From Chionis minor (Eukaryota > Chordata > Aves > Charadriiformes > Chionididae), in NCBI GenBank assembly GCA_013398295.1, contig VZSF01007000.1, positions 212,250-276,249 on the forward strand: a DNA stretch of 64,000 bases. The letters run 5' to 3'. The translations under genes and the position numbers were made by a program. Below are positions 52,301-61,300 of the stretch, in pieces. Positions within the stretch are counted from its first letter, which is position 1. Each line of letters opens with the position of its first letter. The notes under the pieces were generated by a model. The model did not search any database. It saw nothing but the letters and a program-made list of their open reading frames with translations, and had not been told where the DNA came from.

Positions 52301-55300
52301 TTATTTACTTTGTTAGTTATGGCGTCGAGTTCAATAATGCATCCTGGTCGAGCAGTAGATTGTTGGCTCACAATGTTAAACACTTCCCCAATAAGCTTCT
52401 GAAACAGAGCAAAATGACAAGAGTTAGTATATTTTTCCTTCAGACAGAAGGAAATTGCAGTCATTTACAATAAACTGATGCTTTAATTTTCCTTGTTGGC
52501 ATAAACCATAACAGATTTCTTTTCCTGTTGTCATTTTGGCACTTATGAATAATGCGTTTATCAAGACATTTGCACTGTTGTGAATCTGTGGCTATTCGTG
52601 GGGATAGCACACCCATTTTTATGGAAATTAAATGTTTATTTCAGGATTTATCCTTTCATGACATAATTTAATATCAGTGCCATGAGAAACTAGTATACTG
52701 CTTGACTTTTGTTTAAAGCTTCAAGTTTTGTCACAACACGTAAAAAAATAAATCAGTGCAGCTTTATATATAAACTTAAGGCTCTATTGATTTTTGCTGA
52801 AATGTTCCCAATCATTGCTCTTAGAACAGATTCCTAAGACTGATCTGAATACTGACAGGCTCTACCTGTCTTGCAGGATAGCTTATAAAATAACAGAAGA
52901 ATTAAAAAAAAGAGGAAAGATGTGCTTCTTTATACAATAACAGTGTAAGGCCAGGCTTTACTTTGCTTAGTCACACAAATGAAAGATTAAAAAAAAAAAT
53001 TGCTTATTACAGAAAAAATATGAGTTAGTATTACCCTTAGCAATAACTTGCTGATTCTCTCCTGTCACACTATCTCTGCCTTCCTGATATTTAAATGTAA
53101 CTTAGGTGAATACACCTAAGTTGCTTTTCTGTATTCACCTTCCGACTTGCTCTTGACTCCCCTCTTTTAAGAGGACAAAGAAAGACTATTTTTCCTTTCC
53201 CCACCTGCTACACCCTGGGTAAACTTGTCAGGGAAATTTTGTTTCAGTCCAGACACCTTTAGTAGTAATAACTGCATTTGTCTGCTAACCTTTACAGACA
53301 GATGCAAAACATCTAATTACACAAGGTATAATGCCTAAGATCCTGTATATGGACTGGCACAAAAATTATACCGAATTAAGTGAAGACAAAGCACTAGAGG
53401 GGAAAAAAAAGTTACCTAAATTAGTTCTATTTTAATACTTTCAAACCATTGCTACATAAAACTTACAGATGATTCAGGGTCAGATAATTCATCTAGAAGT
53501 TTTCGAGCATCTACAACTGCTTGATAGAGTCTCAGGTTTTTGCCATCAGATGCAACAAAGCAAGCACTAGCAGAGTTGCAGTATGTACCTAATAGAAAAC
53601 ACAAAAACTTCAGTTAAAGCAGAAAATGGCAGTCAAATGGCATCAGGCTATTACAATCCACAATAATTGAATACATTTCTAACATAATTTCCATAAAGTA
53701 CTGAAGCAAAACACCTAAGCAGATGTGTGCATTATACCATCATCATCTGAACTTTGAAATAGCTCCCTTTCTGCTCATTTATATAACTGAAACTCCTTAT
53801 AAAAGCTGAATAATCAAAGCAGAATTCATATGTTTACAAATATGGTTCACACATGCAAAAAACCAGTACGTAATACACCTAAGGGAATGCTGCCGTTCCT
53901 TAAAATGGTTATGTTCTCGTTACTATCACCTCTAAGGAGGTGCTCAGAAGGGCTAACTCTAGCCTCTCTAGGTTGTGAGAGACGATTTAGAGCAGGAGTC
54001 TGAGGTAAACTGTTCAGAAAAAGCTGTATTAGCTACAGACTCTTTCCTTGTTTAACATCTCTAAGCTCTTTGGATAAAATTAATCTCTATAAATATTTGC
54101 TCCTACCCTCCAGTTAAAAGCACAGATAAAGTGGAGGGAGAAATGTATCTTTAGTAGTGAGTAATATATGAAAAACTGTAACAGAGTGTGTTTTTGCTTC
54201 TCTACAGTATATAGAACAGGCTTGACACAAGGTTTTCTATTCTGATACGTGTTTTTCTCTTACTTTGTAAGAGGGAAGCAGCTTGTCATTTGCATTCAGA
54301 AGACTGTGTGGGATTCAGACAGCACAGAATGTTACTATGTGAGCACAGAAAATGGGTTTATTTTAAATCAAAGATATGTTATGCATTTATTAAGCATGGT
54401 TAGGATTTTTGAGGTTGTACATCTTTGACGCTCATTTAATCATCACAGAGGTCAGACTGGCCTTAGCATAATAAAATAACTTGCAATTATTAGCATAAAA
54501 TTTAATGTTACATCCACAGCAAAAATGATGTTTTAGTACTGTATACAAAGATGACAACTTCTACAACAGCATCTTTATAATAATTTAAAAATAAGTATCT
54601 GAGTAGCTGAATAGAGTAACATTTGTAGAGACAATTTTCCTAACTGCAATAGAAAGCCCTAAAATTAAACAAAAAAAATGAATTGTCCTAGGGCATTACA
54701 CATCAGATGTGGTACTGCCGGACCTCTGAAAAAGTATTGTTTGCAGTTCTGTAAAGTTACTGTAGTCTATTTGTTTAAAAATATTCTGTCTTCTAACTGG
54801 GCTTTTGTAAACCCTTGATGGCCTGAAGAATTTCAGTATTGTTTCAGCATCTTCTAATCAGAGTTCTTAGCCAGCATGTTAAAAGATTTTGATACTGCAA
54901 ATTTTGGCTGAAAGTCTTTCCCAATAATTCAGATGTTCAAATGGTCCAAATACTAGCTCTTATGAGTTCTGTTCAACTCACTGCCTCCTGCAACTCTATG
55001 TGGCCAACAACCCAGATGCCCAAGTAATCAGAACACCTGCATTATTAATACCATGTCAATGCAGGGAACACTCAGTGAAGCTGCTTAGAACACTGAGGAA
55101 AGGGATAATCTTGTTCTTTGTGAGAGTGATGGTCGCGAACTTACACAAAGAAGTTACTGAACGTCAGCTGATCCATAGTAACTACAGACACACTCAGACC
55201 AGATAAATCTTTTGAAGTAGCTTTGCCTCAAATGAAATACAAATCCCTAATTTTCAACAATTCCCTAGTATTATGTAAAGTTATTATAAATGCACTCCAA

Positions 55301-58300
55301 ATACTATAGTAATTTATTTAAACAAATTAATTCTATGACTCACCATGTTAATTCCACATGGAAACATGCTAAGTATACTTACCAAGGCAATAGCTGGGAA
55401 TAAGTGTTGGAAGCCAGGCTACGTTAGAGAAAGCCGAGGTATGAAGAGAGTTAATTCGAGCCAATTCAGATACTCCTCCAGTGTATGATAAAGGTCCTAT
55501 AGGGTCTACACGCCACAGAATCAGCTCACTATAGATTGCATTTGGGTCATGGAATGTACGGGTTGCTGCATTTTTAAGTTGCTGCCTAGAAGAACCTTTC
55601 ACATGTTTAATAGGATCCATTATTCTGTTTATCCTGTCAGAGTCCCAGGAACTGTCTGATTCGGGAGTTAATAGAGCATTATGATGAGAAGACGTTAGCA
55701 GTAACGGTAAAACAGAATGGCAAGCTAGATCATTCAGATGAAAACGGTGACCGCAGTACCGAAATTTATGCGATACAGTTAGCACAGTAGTGAAAGCTGA
55801 TTTATCAGCAAAAGTAACTGCCCATTGATTTAGAGAGCCATCTATATGTTTGGAAATCATCATTACTATGGGAGAAATTATATTCACATTTGCACTGTCC
55901 TGGACACAGCTTGGTCCTTTATTTGCTAGAGTCTTATCTGGAAATTCCATTGTCTTCTGATGCACAGCATTACTGTTATCTTTTAAAAAGACAGGGCAAG
56001 CATACATCATAATATTTTTGCTAAGGGAACTAGCATCTCCTGATGGAAATGCGACAGGAATCCTAGAAGAAAATGAAACCTAAGAAAACAGAAAAAGAAA
56101 AGAATTAGAATACAACAATCCAGCTTAAGTCTGAGTAAATGTTAGCTTTTTCACAGGAAGTACTTAAAATTAAGCTTATACTGATCTTCAGAAATAAATG
56201 AAAGGACACAATGATTGTTGATTAAGGTCAGGAATAATAAAACAATTTCAAACAGTTTCAAATATATAATACCTGAACTTGTCGAAAGATGCCTGGAGTG
56301 TATTCATCCAAGTATTTCACATGCCACACCAAAAAGGTACCATCAATAGGATGGATAGTAAAAAGCATATCTGGATTTCTGTTCCATTCAGTTAGGAGCA
56401 ACTCAATTTTCCGATCTAACAAAACTGTTGGAAGAGGCATACATGGGCCTGCTAACAGAGATGTTTTGGGGCTTCCTTCTCTTTCTCCATCTTCATGTTC
56501 TGAAGAGCCTGTACCAGTCCCTGTCTCCGATTCTCTATCTATAGACAAGTCTGCAACAGAAATGTGCTGTTTTATTCATTGCAAAGATTTCTGTATCAGT
56601 TTCTGTTCAAAACAACATAGTATTTTTAATCTCCTAAAAGTGGTAGAAACATCTTTCTTTGGTCTGTCTGTACAAAAATATGAGGCTCGGGCCTTTGAGT
56701 ATTGTTCCTAACGATGCAATACAAGTAATAATAAATATAACCATAAAAATCTAGATACTTAAGCGATGCCCTGCCTAAGATGATTCTGGTAGACTATATA
56801 ACCCCATACATTTTACATGAATGCTGGTTCTAAATTAATATGGGGTTTTCTTGTAGTTAGAAGGTAATCATGAAATACATGGTATGTGATCATTGATGCA
56901 GTAGTACATACTGCATGTTCAATAAGAATTATCACACACTTTACTGCATTGGTAATCTAAATTTTAAGAACCTAAGCATTATGAATGACACAATGTATCA
57001 TCAGTTTACTGTCACTAATTGATCTTACTGGTTTCTGTAGACAGATTTTTATTTTTACACATTCTTACTGGCCAAGTGACCTTCCCACAGCAATGTAAAG
57101 TATTTCTGGTAGGATATGTTTTCATTTGTCTGGTAGGATAAGTTTTCATTTGTCAGTTTCAAAATATGTTTCTCTGTTCATTTGTGAACAGCTACAGTTG
57201 GGATCATCAGGTGATCTAAGGTTTAAGATGTAAACCTTACTGCTACTGGAAACACTGTAGTTGCATTAAAATGGAGCTATGTCCAACCCTTCTTAAAGCT
57301 CCCATAAATGGGTATGTCATTACTGAAAATTCATTTATAAGGTAAATAGAGAGCAGGTCTTAGTCATAATTTCATAGCTCAGTGGAATTTATCCAAAATA
57401 GAAAGGAAAGACAAAAGCTACCTTTCTTTTTCACTGCATATATTGCTATTGCGTTCCAATGGAGTACATCATTGAATTTTTCATGCCTACAATTACAGCA
57501 GCCATAATTTCAGCTGTAAATGTCTATTTATTTTACATTAGTGATAAAATGTTAGCACTTGTAATTCTTGTGTTAATAAATGCATTTATTATTGCATTAA
57601 TGTTCTTTAAAATAGTTCTTGTACTACATATCTCAATTTTACTAACCATGATCTAATTTCATATGTGAACCTCTCTCTTTTTCTTCCATTTCTTCTTCCT
57701 CTTCAACCTCAACATCAAAATCTTGTTCTAGTTGTTGTTCAGAAATTTTTCTTAGATGCTGCATAAACACTTCAATAGAGGATGTAAAATTAAATTCTTT
57801 ATTATTTAACCAGTGAACAACGAAGCCTCCATTTCCTTCATCTATATTAAATGCTGTTCCGGCCAAGACTGATGGAATATCTGTGGACAATTTTAAACAA
57901 ATTAAAAAAGCTATATATTAAACTGCTTTTTTAAAAATATATATGTACACACATATATATATACACAGATTTCTTAGTGAAGACAGTTAACTTGCTTTAG
58001 TTAGAACATAATTTGCGCCTGTCAGATTAGAAAAGGTAAGATGCAGATCAAGTTTCTACATGCAATTTTAATTAAAAAATGTAACGATATTTTAACATCA
58101 ATAAATTTACATGAAAATTGATTCTTATGTGAATGGTAAATAATACACAACAGTTGCAATTGCTCTGTTTCATACACTGCAGTGTTGTCGTTTCATGGAC
58201 AGATTTTAGGTAAGGCACATGATTGCTCTTTAATCTTTTCCTTGTTTAAAATACTCTGAACTATTCTATAAAAACAGATGGTTTCCTGCCCAAAAAAATC

Positions 58301-61300
58301 TGGTACAGCTTTTTTTCCTTCACTATATATTCTCTAGGATGCAAATACTTTATTCATCATATACCACTGCTTCCCAAAACCCAACAATCAAGTGCTAAGC
58401 AGACTTGAAATTTAAGTTTCTTTTGTTTTCTGATGTGCAAAGATGAATTTAATTGGCTTTTAAAAACACTGAAGGTATTCAGAATAAATTCAGCCTCATT
58501 GTCTTACAAAATTCTAAGAGAAGTTAACAGACTTGTAAAATAAGAGTCTTCCTAAAAACTCCCTGTATTCAATTAGGCAAAGCAAAGAATGTGCATCTCG
58601 GCCCCTTTTATTTATTTTTTTTTATTTTGTGCAAGTATATCCTTACAGTTTAGAAAACCATTGTATTTCACCTGTAGTGGGGTTGATGGTTGCTGCTATA
58701 TGGAAGTGACCAAGTGCATTTGCATGGTGTGAAATGTGACGCTGAACTTCGTGAGTACCCTGTTGATCTGGCAATACATCTGTGTGGGTAACAAGAACTG
58801 AAGATCTTCTTTGTCCTTTTCTCATATTTTTCAAATGGTGGATTGTCTGGTATAGTTACAAAAAATAAATTAAGAAATACTAAAAAACTGTAAGGTAAAA
58901 ATTCACACTTCTATAAAGCCTAAAGTTTTTTAATTTCCTTCTAAGAAGTGAAGACTAATTTCAAAAGGATTATTTTAAAGAGATTTCAACAGAGATTAGT
59001 AACATTCATGTACATCAGTTCTGGCCAAAGGAAAAGCTCTTTTAACAGTCTTCTGAAAGTTCCTTTAATATCTGCTCCAACAACACCACAAAAATACACA
59101 CGCTTTTGTGTAAACTTCATAAACAAGATTACAACAATCTAAAAGCAGTAACCTTTGCAATATCATTTTGTAACAACTTTTTTTTTTATAACTGAAAATT
59201 GCGGAAAGCACATGGAAAGCACAATGGCTTCAATAGCCCAAAGCATACTTGGTTCCAATCTCCCTATTTTTTGGTCATGATACGTAAGAAGTAAAAGCTT
59301 AGTCTGATTGCAGTAGTCTATCAATGTGTGTTGGGGTGGTTGGGTTGTTTGTTTTTTTTTTTCTTGTTTTTATATTGATAGGTTTTCTCTTACTGTAAAC
59401 TTAATAGACTTGATATGACTGCCACTGAAATTCGGAGGCCCATACTACCACCTTTTGGAAACGCAATTATCAAGTCAGAGAACTAAAAATTAAGAGTTTA
59501 TTTACCGCTTCCCCTGTTTTTATAATTACAGACTTTCAGACCCAATCAGAACTGAAACTATCATTTACTATTCCGTGTTAAACATTGTCTCTTCCCAGCA
59601 CTATTAGTTAGCTATAGAAAAAGTAGATTGAGTTTTAAGAACATGGAGCCTCAGCATAGAGATACAAAGTCTCTGACTTCTTCAGTGGTCAGTATTAGAC
59701 TTCTGGAATAGATCTGGAATAATTCAGACTATTCTGTTATGCTTATAAGAACTAGAAAATAGACATTCTTAGAGTTCTACATACCTTAAATATTTAAGTT
59801 TTAAGAATCTTGAAATAAAAAATTGACAAAATAATATTTACGTGTACCTCTAGTGCATGCTGTATTTTGTCCTTTTGCTTTCCAGATTGAGAGTTGGTGC
59901 TGCTAACACTTGAAGTGCTCGTTTCACAGATCTGCTCACCAAGAAGAGTATCTTCTGGTAACAACGTCTCTGCCCACAGCCGACAGATGCCATCAAGGCA
60001 AGATGTGAGTAACACGTTACAGACCAAACCCCTAACAATAGACATATCAAGGTTACTATCCAATATAATTAAATTAGCTAAACAGATACAGCAGAAATCA
60101 GGGGAGTATAAAAGTATTTAGTAGTTATTCTTTCATCCAAACTTCTGCTTCTCTCCTCACTAAAGGTTTTATATCAGTAGTGATTTTTGGCATGCTGATA
60201 AACCCATAGATTATTGGCAAATGTGCATGTGAATGGTTATTATTTGATAAATGAAACAGTTACTATAAAACTGCAGTTATGAAACTGCCTAAACTATCTG
60301 ACTTGCTGAACTATGTGAAGAATGCATAAATTTTACTAAATAATAAAATGTGAAGTTGAACAACTAATTAAACACTAGTATATACAAGGTGCAGAAAATA
60401 GCTTACTAAATGCTAATAATTTTAAAAATATTTTATTTCCAATGTCATAGCACCATTTGGTGAACACAAAAACTTATGTCCCTGCCTCCTGACATAACTT
60501 GAGAAAGCACTGAAGTTTAGACCATATTTTATAATAAATCTCACCTGTTAACATGACTATCACTATGGTACTAGGTAATATAGAAGCTTACGGGAAGACA
60601 TTGATATGCTTTATTTCTCAAAAGTATAAGCAGAGAAATCTAATTGTGTTCTTGATGTCAAACTTTAAGCAGAGTACTAAAAAATTACTTGATTAAAGGC
60701 TCGCTTGATTTTCTTAAAAAAGAAAACTTTCGAACCTGGGCATGTACTTGCTTATGTTACGCCATGAAAATCCTGTCACTGCTCGAGGATGTGCCAAATA
60801 AACAAATGAGAAGTGGACAACCCCTGAGCATTTTTTCTTTTCTTCATTCTCTTGGGGCAGAAGAGAGGACTTCCAACCAGTCATAGGATACCAAACCTTT
60901 AAGAGGCAGTCATCCTAGGGAAGGCAATAAAAAAACCACGGGGTTAACTAGCTATTATTAAATATGTCACAAAAAGAAAATCCCAAACTGCTGTTCTGGT
61001 ATCCTTCATGAAAACTTGATCCGTGGCCCAGAAACTATTGGCAGTTTTTCAGACAACCCATTTCCACTTATTTCATTGATGGTCATCCTGGAATGAGTTA
61101 CAAAACTGAAGAAATGTTCTGCTGGCAAGACTCCACTCCCATAAGGAATTTTTCTTCCAGTCCAGTTGGCCCCCTACTTTCCTCTTGGTTCTCTATGCAT
61201 TTTGTGCATAGCACATATGCATGCTTAAGTCCCATGTCCCCTTCCCCACAAAGACAGAAACCAGAAATAGGCTGCCACTCACACTACTGTCTTAAGCTCA

